Of a DNA stretch of 64,000 nucleotides, positions 54,551-63,987 are shown piece by piece. Position numbers and translations under genes: made by a program. A model generated the notes under the pieces. That model did not search any database. It was not told where the DNA came from and was given only the letters and a program-made list of their open reading frames with translations. The stretch covers positions 124,001-188,000 of the forward strand of contig NZ_VIAQ01000020.1 of the NCBI RefSeq assembly GCF_006546655.1, read 5' to 3'. Every line of letters begins with the position of its first letter. Position 1 is the stretch's first letter. The DNA comes from Methanolobus vulcani. Its GTDB lineage: Archaea; Halobacteriota; Methanosarcinia; Methanosarcinales; Methanosarcinaceae.

Positions 54551-55813
54551 ATGAAATATAATAAAATGTTAGTTTTGCTGTGTGTGTTATGCACATTGCT
54601 AATCTCCGGGTGCGTAGAAGATTCTACTGTAAATACAGAGTCAACCATAAATGCAGAGTCGGCTGAAGATTATAATATTGCCGCTGCAAACAATGCCTTC
54701 GCTTTTGATATGTATTCAGAAATTGTAAATACAAGTGACGGAAACATGTTCTTTTCTCCTTACAGCATATTCACAGCAATGGCTATGTGCTATGAAGGAG
54801 CCGAAAGTACAACCAAAGAGGAGATGTCAAATGTATTCTATTTCCCACTCAACAAAAATGTGCTGGAAATAAGTCTTGGGGAAATGATTGAGCAAATTAA
54901 TTCCGATAATGAAAATTATGAACTTGAAACTGCAAATGCATTGTGGATTCAACAAAACTTCCCGGTAAAAGAGCAATACATTTCCAACGTTGAAACTTAC
55001 TATTTTGGAAACGTGACAAACCTGGATTTTATAGGCCAGCCTGAAGAATCAAAGGATATCATCAACGAGTGGGTTGCAGAAAAGACGAATGATAAAATAA
55101 AAGACCCAATCTCTGATGGAGTGATTAACGACTATACCAGATTAATCATCACAAATGCAGTTTACTTTAATGGCAAATGGTTAAACGAATTTAACGAAGA
55201 AGGCACCGGCAAGAGGGATTTTTACATTTCAGAGGATGATGACATCACAGTAGACACCATGTACACTAAACAATATTTCAATTATTCAGAAAGCTCAGAT
55301 GCGAAGATGCTAGAACTACCATACAAAGGTGATAACCTCTGCATGTATGTAGTTCTCCCGGATGAGAATGACATCGAATCCTTTGAAAACTCATTTTCTA
55401 TAAGCGACTATGAAGAACTCAAATCCGGTATGGATTCTGAATATGAAGTAAAAACATGGCTACCCAAGTTTAAATTTGAGTCAAGAACCGAGCTTTCAGA
55501 TCAGCTCATCCAGATGGGAGTAATAGCTGCATTCAGCGATCAAAACGCCAATTTGTCTGGAATTTCAGATGAATACTTGATGATATCAAAAGTACTTCAT
55601 CAGGCTTTTGTTGATGTTCAGGAGGAAGGTACAGAAGCAGCTGCAGCGACAGAAGTGGCGGTGGAAACATCTGAGGCTGTAGATGTTGAACCCATTCCTG
55701 AAAGGGAATTCAGGGCAGATCATCCTTTTATGTTCTTCATAGAAGACAAGAGAACAGGATGCATTTTGTTTATGGGTAAAGTTGAAAGTCCGGAATATGA
55801 GGAAACAGAATGA
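54551..55813 (+). CDS. Serpin lipoprotein
   Basis: 420-aa extracellular serine protease inhibitor. Lipobox LISGC tethers it to the membrane. The serpin core has NMFFSPYSIFTAMAMCYEGA and ITNAVYFNGKW. The inhibitory hinge EEGTEAAAATEVAVETSEAV fits a P17-P1' reactive loop with short side chains at P15-P9, so it is probably a working inhibitor with Ser at about P1. DHPFMFFIED closes the shutter. Likely protects the cell surface from proteases. Confidence 0.93.
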   Translation: MKYNKMLVLLCVLCTLLISGCVEDSTVNTESTINAESAEDYNIAAANNAFAFDMYSEIVNTSDGNMFFSPYSIFTAMAMCYEGAESTTKEEMSNVFYFPLNKNVLEISLGEMIEQINSDNENYELETANALWIQQNFPVKEQYISNVETYYFGNVTNLDFIGQPEESKDIINEWVAEKTNDKIKDPISDGVINDYTRLIITNAVYFNGKWLNEFNEEGTGKRDFYISEDDDITVDTMYTKQYFNYSESSDAKMLELPYKGDNLCMYVVLPDENDIESFENSFSISDYEELKSGMDSEYEVKTWLPKFKFESRTELSDQLIQMGVIAAFSDQNANLSGISDEYLMISKVLHQAFVDVQEEGTEAAAATEVAVETSEAVDVEPIPEREFRADHPFMFFIEDKRTGCILFMGKVESPEYEETE

Positions 55814-56153
55814 TGTTTCCTCTAGTCTTTTTCCATAGCAATTAATCCTTTATATCAGGAATATAAGGACTATTTGCGGGGGCGCATCTTTAGTTGAAAT
55901 TGATGTTATCTGGTTGGATTTGCGTGTGGCTAAAAGTATGGCATCGGGTGGTGGTATAAGTGCGACGCCATCTTACACGCTCTATTTTATGTTGACATGA
56001 TCCAGTACGATTAATCTTTACAAACAAAGGTTGCATGATGTTGCTCTATCTATAGCGCAAACATTGAAAATGCTCTGGGTGGCTGGAAGCCTCCTGATAT
56101 ATAAGAGTATAAAGAGTATAGAATGCGAAATAACAGAATCCAACTAAGGAAGG

Positions 56154-56188
56154 TATGGAACGTCAACGTCCCGAATTGACGCTCCATA
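56154..56188. repeat. Stem-loop in a gene-poor stretch
   Basis: TATGGAACGTCAA and TTGACGCTCCATA pair at 12 of 13 positions around CGTCCCGAA. The stretch from 55814 to 56810 shows no convincing gene in either direction; short frames there match nothing and lack ribosome-binding sites. This hairpin is the only organised signal I see. Confidence 0.4.
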
Positions 56189-56810
56189 TCGTACACTAAA
56201 TTCCTATCAGTTGTTTTTCCCCAAACTTCAGCTCTTCTTCGATAACATCTTACTTATTTGTAAGCTAATGGAAATATATAGCTCAAAAGTCACCTGTATA
56301 ATCTAAATTGATGTTTTCGTTCTATGATCTCTATATTGCTATTATTAGCTAAAACAAACTTGAAGTAGTTTACCTTATGTAAAACATGATGCGATTCACT
56401 GAAATAGCATATGACTAAAAAGTAGACATGTAGGACAGTCATTTGTGGGGTTATTATGTACTCTGGTCCTACAGGCCATGGAAAGAAACTGGGAAACGCA
56501 TCCCGTAGTGGTAATTGATAGCATTTTTCTACAAATAGTTTTACACCGGTTTTCATATAGTAATAAATAATCTATTGTTCTATTTCTTCTTTATATAGTA
56601 TTAAACATTATCCTGTCTCTTGCTATTGTTCCAAAGACTACGTATTATGGGCATACATGTAGAGTGAATTTCGGCTTCACCGGAAAATTGAATGCCGCTT
56701 TAGATGCTTTTAAGAAGAGAATCAATTTATAAAAACAAATAAAGAAGGAACAAGTCCTTCGTTTTTAATTATGTATGGTTTACTGTTCGAAAACAATTCC
56801 GAATTTATGT

Positions 56811-56954
56811 TCAGGCGAAAATAGCAATAGAATCAAATCTTGCAGTTCCTTTCTGTGTCCAGTAACCGCAGTTTTCACAATATTGGATATTTTCGTTTTC
56901 ACTCAGTTTGGAATTACATTCCGGACAGTTTTCTAATTTGTTCATTTTTCCCAT
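56811..56954 (-). CDS. Small zinc-ribbon protein
   Basis: 47-aa protein with two CxxC knuckles, CPECNSK and CENCGYW, forming a zinc ribbon followed by a short tail. Starts at ATG 56954 (MGKMNKLENC) or ATG 56945; GGGG lies about 11 bases upstream of the former. Such miniature zinc ribbons are common in archaea, with unclear roles. Confidence 0.65.
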   Translation of the reverse strand: MGKMNKLENCPECNSKLSENENIQYCENCGYWTQKGTARFDSIAIFA

Positions 56955-57344
56955 CAAATTTAAAACCCCTTTCTCTTTTTGATAAGCACTTACAGTTAGT
57001 CTTCATACTACTTATAGCTAGTATATATGGTACTATTTATTACTCCCTGGGATAAATGTATCTATATACATACCATATTTTCTTGTTTCGTATCGGATTA
57101 AATTAGTCAATTCTGTAGTGTCTATCGGTTGTTTTGTGACGGAAAATCCTAAAAATTACAGTATTAATTATCATTTTGCACAATGATTAAAAATTTTATA
57201 ATCCTGTAGGATATTTATGATGTTCATATTTGCAGACATAATTTAAAATCATGAACATGATTCTTTTATACATCGACATAATTATTCTGTATATGCAACA
57301 GTAGTATTTCTAATAGATTATCATGGCAAAAACGGGATTACAAT

Positions 57345-58190
57345 ATGAGCGAGGAACTTTTCTATCAGAACCAACTTCAGAACCTTGAAGATATCAAAGC
57401 TTCATACTTCAGCCAGCTCGATGAAGTTGAGAAAAAGCGTGCTGAAATAGCTTTGAAGAAGGAGCAAATTAAAGCTGATGAAGCTCATATAATGGAAGAA
57501 TACCACAGGATACGTGACGCAAAAAAGCTGATCACTAAAGAATTCGAAAACCTTTCTCGTAAAAGCGATCTTCTCAAAGAGGCAAAAAAGGAATACGAAA
57601 AAAAGCATGTTTCATTCTTAAAGCTGGAAGCAGAGCTCGCTACTCGTATGGACAGATACGATATTGATACAGCCTCTCTTCAGAAAAGGAATTGTGAACA
57701 ATATAGGGTTCAACGTGCTCAGTTTGAAGAAGAGCTAGCTCTTAGGAAAAGGCAAAAAAGACTTGAAAGGACCAGAAACAGGCTGGAATCGAAGGCCAAA
57801 GAAATTGCTGAACTAAAAAAAGAGATTGTTTCCGGTGAGATGGATATTGATATTGAAAATGAGAAGATAGAACGCAGGCGTGAATATGTCAGGCATATGC
57901 ATGATCTTCTGTCTTCACAGGAAGAAGAATTCTCATCCCGTGAAAAAGAACTCGTTCAGTTAAAACAAAAGACAGAGGATGAGATCGGTAAGCATGTAAC
58001 TATTCATAGACAACATCTTGATATGATTAAAAAAGATGCAAGGATCGAACAGCAGATGGCATACATCAAGATCCTTGAAGATGATCTCTATGAACTCAAA
58101 AATAATCTTAAACAGGCTAATGAAAAATTAATAAACATGAAGCTCTTTTCAAGCATATTCGAGCAAAATCAGGAGCTCCTTGCAAACTGA
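57345..58190 (+). CDS. Coiled-coil protein
   Basis: 281-aa protein predicted to be almost wholly coiled coil, rich in Lys, Glu, Arg and Leu with heptad-like spacing (e.g. EVEKKRAEIALKKEQIKADE and IKILEDDLYELKNNLKQANE). Structural or scaffolding role is likely; no enzyme motif is seen. The upstream region 56955-57344 is very AT-rich and shows no other gene. Confidence 0.6.
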   Translation: MSEELFYQNQLQNLEDIKASYFSQLDEVEKKRAEIALKKEQIKADEAHIMEEYHRIRDAKKLITKEFENLSRKSDLLKEAKKEYEKKHVSFLKLEAELATRMDRYDIDTASLQKRNCEQYRVQRAQFEEELALRKRQKRLERTRNRLESKAKEIAELKKEIVSGEMDIDIENEKIERRREYVRHMHDLLSSQEEEFSSREKELVQLKQKTEDEIGKHVTIHRQHLDMIKKDARIEQQMAYIKILEDDLYELKNNLKQANEKLINMKLFSSIFEQNQELLAN

Positions 58191-58283
58191 ATATGCAATT
58201 AATTTCTTTTTACTTTTCATCCTGAACTTAATCCAAAATGTATCTTTGTAACTCATTTACAAAAATCAGGATAATTTATAAAA

Positions 58284-58297
58284 ACTTAAATATTACT
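58284..58297 (+). promoter_or_regulatory. TATA box for the 58.3 kb RNA candidate
   Basis: ACTTAAATATTAC lies about 26 bases before the first paired base of the structured RNA (58316), the normal archaeal distance. Confidence 0.45.
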
Positions 58298-58313
58298 TAA
58301 AATAATCTTCTTA

Positions 58314-58445
58314 ATAAGGCACGGTGGCATGTGTGCAACATGCCTTTGGCGGGAACTCGCATACCAACCAATATTTTACTGAGGGGTGCACGTGCCTTTG
58401 CTGTATCACGTATACAACAGCTTAATTTTAGTTATTATTCTTTTT
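58314..58445 (+). ncRNA. Candidate structured RNA
   Basis: A closed multi-stem fold: P1 AAGGCACG (58316-58323) with CGTGCCTT (58391-58398); P2 GGCATGT (58326-58332) with ACATGCC (58338-58344); an inner TTGG...CCAA element with GCG/CGC; and a 3' hairpin GCTGT...ACAGC (58400-58421). It is clearly more GC-rich than its flanks and ends in TTATTATTCTTTTT. It lies between convergent genes, so it is not a leader. Not a recognised family; sRNA is the best guess. Confidence 0.5.
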
Positions 58446-60315
58446 AATTCACGTCTTTAATAGTAAATGTGAAAGTACTTCCTTTTTCTTTTTCGCTCTC
58501 AACCCAAATTTTTCCTCCATGCATCTCTACAAACTGCTTAACAAGAGCAAGCCCAAGCCCTGTTCCGCCATATTTCCTTTTGTTTGAAGAATCCACCTGC
58601 ATGAATGGGTTGAAAATATTTTCATGCATATACTTCGGAATTCCTATTCCTGTATCAGTAACAGATATCATAATTTCATCATCTTTCTTTGTAGCAGTGA
58701 CTGAAACTTTACCATTGTCTGGAGTGAATTTAATAGCATTACTAAGTAAGTTTAACATTATCTGTTTGAACTTCATTCTGTCAGCTGATATTTCCTTAGT
58801 TTCAATATTATTGATTATCTCAAGGTCTATGTTCTTCATTGATGCCATTGGAAATACGGATGACCTGATATCTTCCATTATATCATAAATACTGAACACT
58901 TCCAGGTTCAGTTCCATTTTACCTGCTTCTACTTTTGATAAATCAAGAATATCATTGATAAGGTCAAGAAGATGTCTTCCTCCATTGTTAATGTGTTGTA
59001 CATGTCTTTTTTGTTTGTCATTCAGCTCTCCAAAAATCTCATCTGTCAGTACATCTGAAAAACCAATAATTGCTGAAAGTGGAGTTCTTAGTTCATGGCT
59101 CATATTAGCAAGGAATTCGGATTTCATCCGATTGTTCTCTTCAGCAAGCATTTTAGCTTCTATAAGTGCATCTTCAGCCTTTTTCTTTTCTGTAATGTCA
59201 TTTGCAAACATAATAAAACGACCATCTGAAAGTTTAGATGAGTCAATTCTCACCCAGATGCCAGTTTCATTCTTTCGTCTGATCAGTAACTCTTGACTGG
59301 AGAATCCTTTTGTTTCCAATTCATGAATACCCTGGATGCTTCTTTCCTTGCATTCAGGATCTACACGTGAATAAACATTCATGGTTAACAATTCATCTTC
59401 GGAAAAGCCAGTTAAGGCAGATGCAGTTTCATTCACTTCCTCAAAGTTACCATTCTCGTTCACAATGAATATTCCATAAGGTGCATTCTCTATGTATGTG
59501 CGGAATTTCTTTTCACTTTCGATAAGCTTATTTCCAGACTCTTTACGTAAAAGAGCTTCACCAATACCATCGGCTACAACTCTCAGGAGATTGATATCAT
59601 CTTCGTGCCATCTGCGTTCTTCAGCACAATCATCAAAGCCGATAAATCCCCAGAGTTCTTCTCCGGCAAAAATAGGTATTATCAGTACAGAAAGAATGCC
59701 CTGCTCTTTGAGAATTGATTTTTCAGGTTCTTCGAGTTCTTCAACGATATGTGCATAGTTTTCTCCAGAAAGCAGAACATGTAGAAGTGTAGGAGCTCCT
59801 TCTGAATACGGAAGGTGTTGCAATTCAGGATTATCTATCTGGGGTTCAATACCATCTGAAACTTCTTCATATAATTGAGACATGCACAGGCCCAATTCAG
59901 TATCATCTTCATTTCTGAATATATAGGTTCTGCTATTGTTTACAGTATTATGGACTTTTGCAAGTATGCGTGCAATTATTTCTTCAATATCTTCCGGTTC
60001 CTGTAGCAATCGCATACATTCAATGGTAGTCAGTTCATAATCAAGTCGTTTTTTAAGTAATGAATCTGCATCAAGCAAATTCTTTCTTGAGTCATTGAGC
60101 TCTGTAACTTTCGGTTTCAGGTAAACGAAAAGCAGAAAACCAGTTGTAATGACAAAAAACATTCCTTTATAGGTCTGAAATTGCATATAGATCTCGGGGT
60201 CTGTTATTATCCAGCTGAGTACAGTATCTGAACCTAATATCCATAAGCCGGCTAAGAATACATAAAATAGAGAAACTTTTAGTGCCAGGTACTTGTTCAT
60301 TTTAAGATTTTTCAT
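58444..60315 (-). CDS. Membrane sensor histidine kinase with GAF and PAS domains
   Basis: 623-aa kinase. Two N-terminal membrane helices (FYVFLAGLWILGSD; GMFFVITTGFLLFVYL) precede a GAF domain ending EEGIGEALLRKE-like residues, a PAS (APYGIFIVNENGNFEEVNE), HisKA with His about 406 in NMSHELRTPLSA, and HATPase with LLSNAIKFTPDNG and DTGIGIP. No cognate regulator is nearby. Resembles the other kinase (22953) in its kinase core. Confidence 0.9.
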   Translation of the reverse strand: MKNLKMNKYLALKVSLFYVFLAGLWILGSDTVLSWIITDPEIYMQFQTYKGMFFVITTGFLLFVYLKPKVTELNDSRKNLLDADSLLKKRLDYELTTIECMRLLQEPEDIEEIIARILAKVHNTVNNSRTYIFRNEDDTELGLCMSQLYEEVSDGIEPQIDNPELQHLPYSEGAPTLLHVLLSGENYAHIVEELEEPEKSILKEQGILSVLIIPIFAGEELWGFIGFDDCAEERRWHEDDINLLRVVADGIGEALLRKESGNKLIESEKKFRTYIENAPYGIFIVNENGNFEEVNETASALTGFSEDELLTMNVYSRVDPECKERSIQGIHELETKGFSSQELLIRRKNETGIWVRIDSSKLSDGRFIMFANDITEKKKAEDALIEAKMLAEENNRMKSEFLANMSHELRTPLSAIIGFSDVLTDEIFGELNDKQKRHVQHINNGGRHLLDLINDILDLSKVEAGKMELNLEVFSIYDIMEDIRSSVFPMASMKNIDLEIINNIETKEISADRMKFKQIMLNLLSNAIKFTPDNGKVSVTATKKDDEIMISVTDTGIGIPKYMHENIFNPFMQVDSSNKRKYGGTGLGLALVKQFVEMHGGKIWVESEKEKGSTFTFTIKDVN

Positions 60316-60514
60316 CGCTTTCCCCCATTCCTGATATTCACGATTTTATTGCTTGATTCAGAATGCTTTTTCAAATCGTATTATGATTATTATATATTAG
60401 TATCAAATATATATTATTCACTGATGACAGACTGTGTATTTTGTACAAGTAGGACCACTCTTTAATATTGAATCAACAACTTTTAGACATTTAAATTCAA
60501 TAGGCGTTTCTGAT

Positions 60515-61135
60515 ATGGTTATGCTCAATGAATTTCTTATATCCGGGATACTTATGGGATTTGCTTCTGGCATCTCTCCGGGACCACTATTGGCAATGAC
60601 AATTTCAGAATCACTTGAGCACGGTTCACGTGCAGGGATCAAGGTTGCAGTATCTCCATTTATAACAGACATTCTTATTGTTTCAATAATCTTACTATTT
60701 CTTTTGGAATTTGAGAATTACGATTCTGTCATTGCCATGATAAGTATTGGAGGGGCTTTTTATCTTATTTATCTTGGAATCTCCTCCCTAAAAACAAAAA
60801 ACATTAATCTTGAGCTTGAAACAAAGAAAACAGATTCTTTAAAGAAAGGAATTATCGCAAACTTCCTGAGCCCACATCCATATCTTTTCTGGATTGCAAT
60901 AGGCGGACCAATTATTTTCAAAGCTCAGGATACAAGTATCTTTTCAGCAATGCTTTTTGTTGCAGGTTTTTATGGTTTACTGGTTGGTTCAAAAATCATT
61001 ATTGCAATGCTGGTGGGAAGATCAAGAACTTTTTTGAAAAACAATTATTATCTATACACAATTAGGTCATTGGGGCTTGTTTATATGGTTTTTGCATTCT
61101 ATTTCCTGAAGCAGGGATTGGAATTGTTGAATTAA
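60515..61135 (+). CDS. LysE family exporter
   Basis: 206-aa translocator of amino acids or related small molecules. The family entry motif GFASGISPGPLLAMTISESL is followed by six hydrophobic segments, with NFLSPHPYLFWIAIGGP in the middle. ATG 60515 is chosen, since the upstream ATG 60434 adds a non-conserved leader. Confidence 0.87.
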   Translation: MVMLNEFLISGILMGFASGISPGPLLAMTISESLEHGSRAGIKVAVSPFITDILIVSIILLFLLEFENYDSVIAMISIGGAFYLIYLGISSLKTKNINLELETKKTDSLKKGIIANFLSPHPYLFWIAIGGPIIFKAQDTSIFSAMLFVAGFYGLLVGSKIIIAMLVGRSRTFLKNNYYLYTIRSLGLVYMVFAFYFLKQGLELLN

Positions 61136-61285
61136 AGAAACAGTTGAATCAACAGTAGTTGAAATAAAAAGAAAAAAACAAGAAAACAAACATTCGTATT
61201 TAATGCTGGTATAAATCATAAAAGTGCCCTAACAGCTCAGTGACCTGAAATAAAGCTTATTTTAAAGTCGATTATGTAGCATAGT

Positions 61286-61303
61286 GACTTATGATTAAGT
61301 CAA
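61286..61303. promoter_or_regulatory. Palindrome upstream of the small cysteine protein gene
   Basis: TGACTTA and TAAGTCA are perfect complements around TGAT. It lies about 160 bases before ATG 61468 in a gap that otherwise shows only AT-rich promoter-like sequence (several TATA-like elements near 61400-61445). A dimeric repressor site is possible. Confidence 0.35.
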
Positions 61304-61467
61304 TGTATTTAAAAAACTCTTTTAGGTATATCCAAATATTTGTATTTTTTTCAATAATTAATTTATATTACTGATATTTAGGCACAAGTTAACACTGTTA
61401 CACAAAAGTTATATATATCTTAATATATAATTTACACTATTATATAAAATGTTATGAGGTTAATATT

Positions 61468-61668
61468 ATGGTAGAATGTGAATTACTTCCTAAATGTGGT
61501 TTTTTTAGTAAATACCAGGATTCCAAACAGGCGGCATGCAGCGGTTTTATTGCCATGTATTGCAAAGGACCAAAAATGGATGAATGCAAAAGAAAAGCTT
61601 ATAGAAAAGAAAATGGTGTTGCACCATCAGACGATATGATGCCAACCGGTTCAATGATTGTAAATTGA
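61468..61668 (+). CDS. Small cysteine-rich conserved protein
   Basis: 66-aa protein with ECELLPKCGFF, a later Cys in QAACSGF, and CKGPKMDECKRK, a pattern of about five Cys typical of a small conserved family in bacteria and archaea. Probably metal-binding, function unknown. AGGTTAAT precedes ATG 61468. Confidence 0.65.
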   Translation: MVECELLPKCGFFSKYQDSKQAACSGFIAMYCKGPKMDECKRKAYRKENGVAPSDDMMPTGSMIVN

Positions 61669-61702
61669 TCACTTTATTTTTTTACTTTTCTTTTTTACAG
61701 TT

Positions 61703-61879
61703 TTACAAAAAATCATCTATTGAGTCGGGAATATCAATTGTCTCGTATCCATATGAATAAACGTTCTTTTTCCTGTCCTGTACAAAACCAACGATTGTAA
61801 GTCCACCAGACCTGGCAATATCAATGGTAAGGATAGTAGTTGCCTCCTTTTTATATAACAACAGGGATAACCTTTGACC
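61703..61879 (-). pseudogene. fdhD C-terminal remnant
   Basis: A 59-codon frame without a start codon reads TTILTIDIARSGGLTIVGFV and DRKKNVYSYGYETIDI to TAA 61703. It corresponds to the C-terminal strand and tail of FdhD, the sulfurtransferase that activates Mo/W formate dehydrogenases (AVELA..AG.TLVGF.R...N.Y in relatives). The rest of the gene is missing. Its position next to the E1-like and moaE genes suggests loss from a Mo-cofactor cluster. Confidence 0.65.
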
Positions 61880-61950
61880 TCATATTATTTACTTGATAGT
61901 TACATACTAAATTACATATTAAACATTCACATTTTAAAAGGACATTTCTT

Positions 61951-62691
61951 ATGTTAGACAAGGATGAACTCGAACGTTACAGCAGGCAGATCATGCTCTT
62001 TGGTGAGGACGGTCAGGAGCGTCTAAAAGATGCCTGTGTGTTCATTGCAGGCGCAGGAGGACTCGGATGTCCTGTGGCACTCTATCTTGCAGTGGCAGGT
62101 GTAGGTCACTTGCGTATTGCAGACAAGGACACAGTTGAGAAAACAAATCTCAACCGGCAGGTGCTTCATTGGGAAAATGACATTGGCAGGGAAAAAGTTC
62201 TCTCTGTTGGTGATAAACTTCGTGAGATTAATCCTCATATTGAGGCAGAGACATTCCACATTACGATCGATGAATCAAATGTAAGGGAGCTTGTAGGTGA
62301 TGCAGACCTTATTATTGATGCAATGGACAATTATCCTGTCCGATATCTTCTCAATCAGATTGCTTATGAAAAAGGAATTCCATTGATCCATGGTGCAATT
62401 CGTGGTTTTGACGGTCAGGCAATGACAATAATCCCGGGAAAAAGTGCTTGTTTTAATTGTGTTTTCCCATCTCCCACACCAACCGAGGTATTTCCTGTGC
62501 TGGGTGTGACTCCGGGGATCATAGCGATGATACAGGTCAACGAAGCCATCAAATACCTGCTTAAAAAAGGCGATCTTCTGACTGATAGGCTGCTGATATG
62601 GAACGGACTTTCTTCAGAGATGGAATACATGAAAGTTTCCAGAAGGCCTGATTGTAAGATATGCGGCACAGGTTCCAAATTACAGGAGTGA
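61951..62691 (+). CDS. E1-like adenylyltransferase (ThiF/MoeB/HesA family)
   Basis: 246-aa enzyme that adenylates the C-terminus of a ubiquitin-like sulfur carrier (MoaD/ThiS/SAMP). ATP-binding motif GAGGLGCPVALYLAVAGVG, NLNRQVLHW with the adenylation Arg, DAMDNYPVRYLLNQIAYEKG, and a zinc site from CFNC and CKIC. Which carrier it serves is unclear, but moaE lies 5 bases downstream, favouring molybdopterin synthesis. Confidence 0.92.
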   Translation: MLDKDELERYSRQIMLFGEDGQERLKDACVFIAGAGGLGCPVALYLAVAGVGHLRIADKDTVEKTNLNRQVLHWENDIGREKVLSVGDKLREINPHIEAETFHITIDESNVRELVGDADLIIDAMDNYPVRYLLNQIAYEKGIPLIHGAIRGFDGQAMTIIPGKSACFNCVFPSPTPTEVFPVLGVTPGIIAMIQVNEAIKYLLKKGDLLTDRLLIWNGLSSEMEYMKVSRRPDCKICGTGSKLQE

Positions 62692-62696
62692 GATTC

Positions 62697-63104
62697 ATGA
62701 TTAAGATAACACATGATGATTTTGATGTAAATGCTATGATTTCAAATGCCAGAACTCCTAAAATGGGTGCATTGGTCACATTTCTTGGAACGGTCAGGGA
62801 CGATGGCATGGACATGCTTCAATTCGAGGTCTACGAAGAAGTGGCCGTCAATGAACTTGAAGCTATAGAAGATGAAGCATTCGGGAAATTTGAAATTGAG
62901 AGTGTTGAGGTCATTCACCGTATTGGTGACCTTCCTGTGGGAGAGAACATACTCCTGATAATAGTAGGTGCTGGACACCGCAAGGCTGCTTTTGATGCAT
63001 GTGAATACATCCTTGAGCGTATAAAGGAAAGTGTCCCCATATGGAAAAAAGAAATTGGAGAATCAGGAGAACGCTGGATTCCCGGGGAAGCCCACAATTC
63101 CTGA
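62697..63104 (+). CDS. moaE: Molybdopterin synthase catalytic subunit MoaE
   Basis: 135-aa MoaE, converting precursor Z with MoaD-thiocarboxylate to molybdopterin. GALVTFLGTVRD at the N-terminus, VIHRIGDLPVGENILLIIVG in the middle and the KESVPIWKKE catalytic-lysine segment near the end follow the family. GGAG lies before ATG 62697; an upstream in-frame start would overlap the E1-like gene. Paired with the E1-like gene. Confidence 0.93.
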   Translation: MIKITHDDFDVNAMISNARTPKMGALVTFLGTVRDDGMDMLQFEVYEEVAVNELEAIEDEAFGKFEIESVEVIHRIGDLPVGENILLIIVGAGHRKAAFDACEYILERIKESVPIWKKEIGESGERWIPGEAHNS

Positions 63105-63222
63105 TTCAATTTTGAAATTTTTGTGCTTATTTTGTTCATCGTTCTTCATTTTCGATCCTTACTGAAAATTTAAAGTACAGAACAATATGCACTTTTTGTT
63201 CATTTTATTCCTTTTACTTTAT

Positions 63223-63987
63223 TCAGGAAATTACAATACCGTATTTTGCAAATACTTTTGCAAACGCAAGCCTGAGATTTTCAGCATCTTCCTGCACCTG
63301 AATTGCATCCTCAGTTGCTGCTGATTCTTCCAGAACCTCTATTGCAGTATCTACAGTTGCAAGTGATTGGTTATAGTTACTATCTGCAGTATATGGAATA
63401 TCGGCATCTTATACATCCTGCCATTCTCTTTTAAGTGTTGGAATGTATGTTGTAACTGTTTCGGTATCATTGATACTTGCCGCATCAATTGCTGCCTCCA
63501 TGGTCATATGGAAAATAGTAAGATAATCTCCCATGTGCAGGACATTGTTCCTTTCATGCAGACTGAAGAAAAGATCCCTCATAGGTTCAAGTCCTGTATG
63601 TGCGGCTTCAATGTCTCCTTCTACTTCAAGCATTTCCTGTGAATGCTCTGCAATCAGCACTGCTCTTTTAATTTCTGTCTTCCAATCCTTATCATTGACA
63701 TACATTTCAGGAGGATTTTCTCCGTATGTATCTGACACGTAGGTCAGCTTGCTTACCAGTTCATCAATAGAAGATGTGGAAGCATTAACATTCTTCTGGC
63801 TGGTTGATATCAATGCCTTTACATAGGCAGTATTTGCTTCTTCCATAACCTGTGAGAATTCTGTTTCATTTACAACTATGACAGTTGTTTCAGTTTTATC
63901 ATTCTCACTTGAATCTTCCACACATCCGGATATCACAGCAAGCAATACTACAATAAAAATACATGTGCATAGCAGTTTTGCTTTCAT
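63223..63987 (-). pseudogene. Lipoprotein gene with an in-frame TAA
   Basis: A 192-aa lipoprotein (lipobox AVISGC) reads from ATG 63987 to TAA 63409-63411 after REWQDV. The same frame then continues for 61 more codons (DADIPYTADSNYNQSLATVD, AIQVQEDAENLRLAFAKVFA) to TGA 63223, with coding-like character and no further stop. So the gene is probably 255 codons long with a recent nonsense change, typically AAA or AAG to TAA. The N-terminal part alone could still be secreted. Function unknown. Confidence 0.65.

Noticed and set aside
55880-56060. Short plus-strand frame (VEIDVIWLDLRVAKSMASGG)
   Set aside because: No start, no family resemblance and an early stop; probably chance.
56290-56556. 88-aa minus-strand frame
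   Set aside because: It has an ATG but no ribosome-binding site, no recognisable domain and atypical composition.
56660-56730. Third copy of the intergenic repeat
   Set aside because: It has GGCTTCACCGG and GAATGCCGCTTT pieces resembling the repeat, but the order and pairing are not kept.
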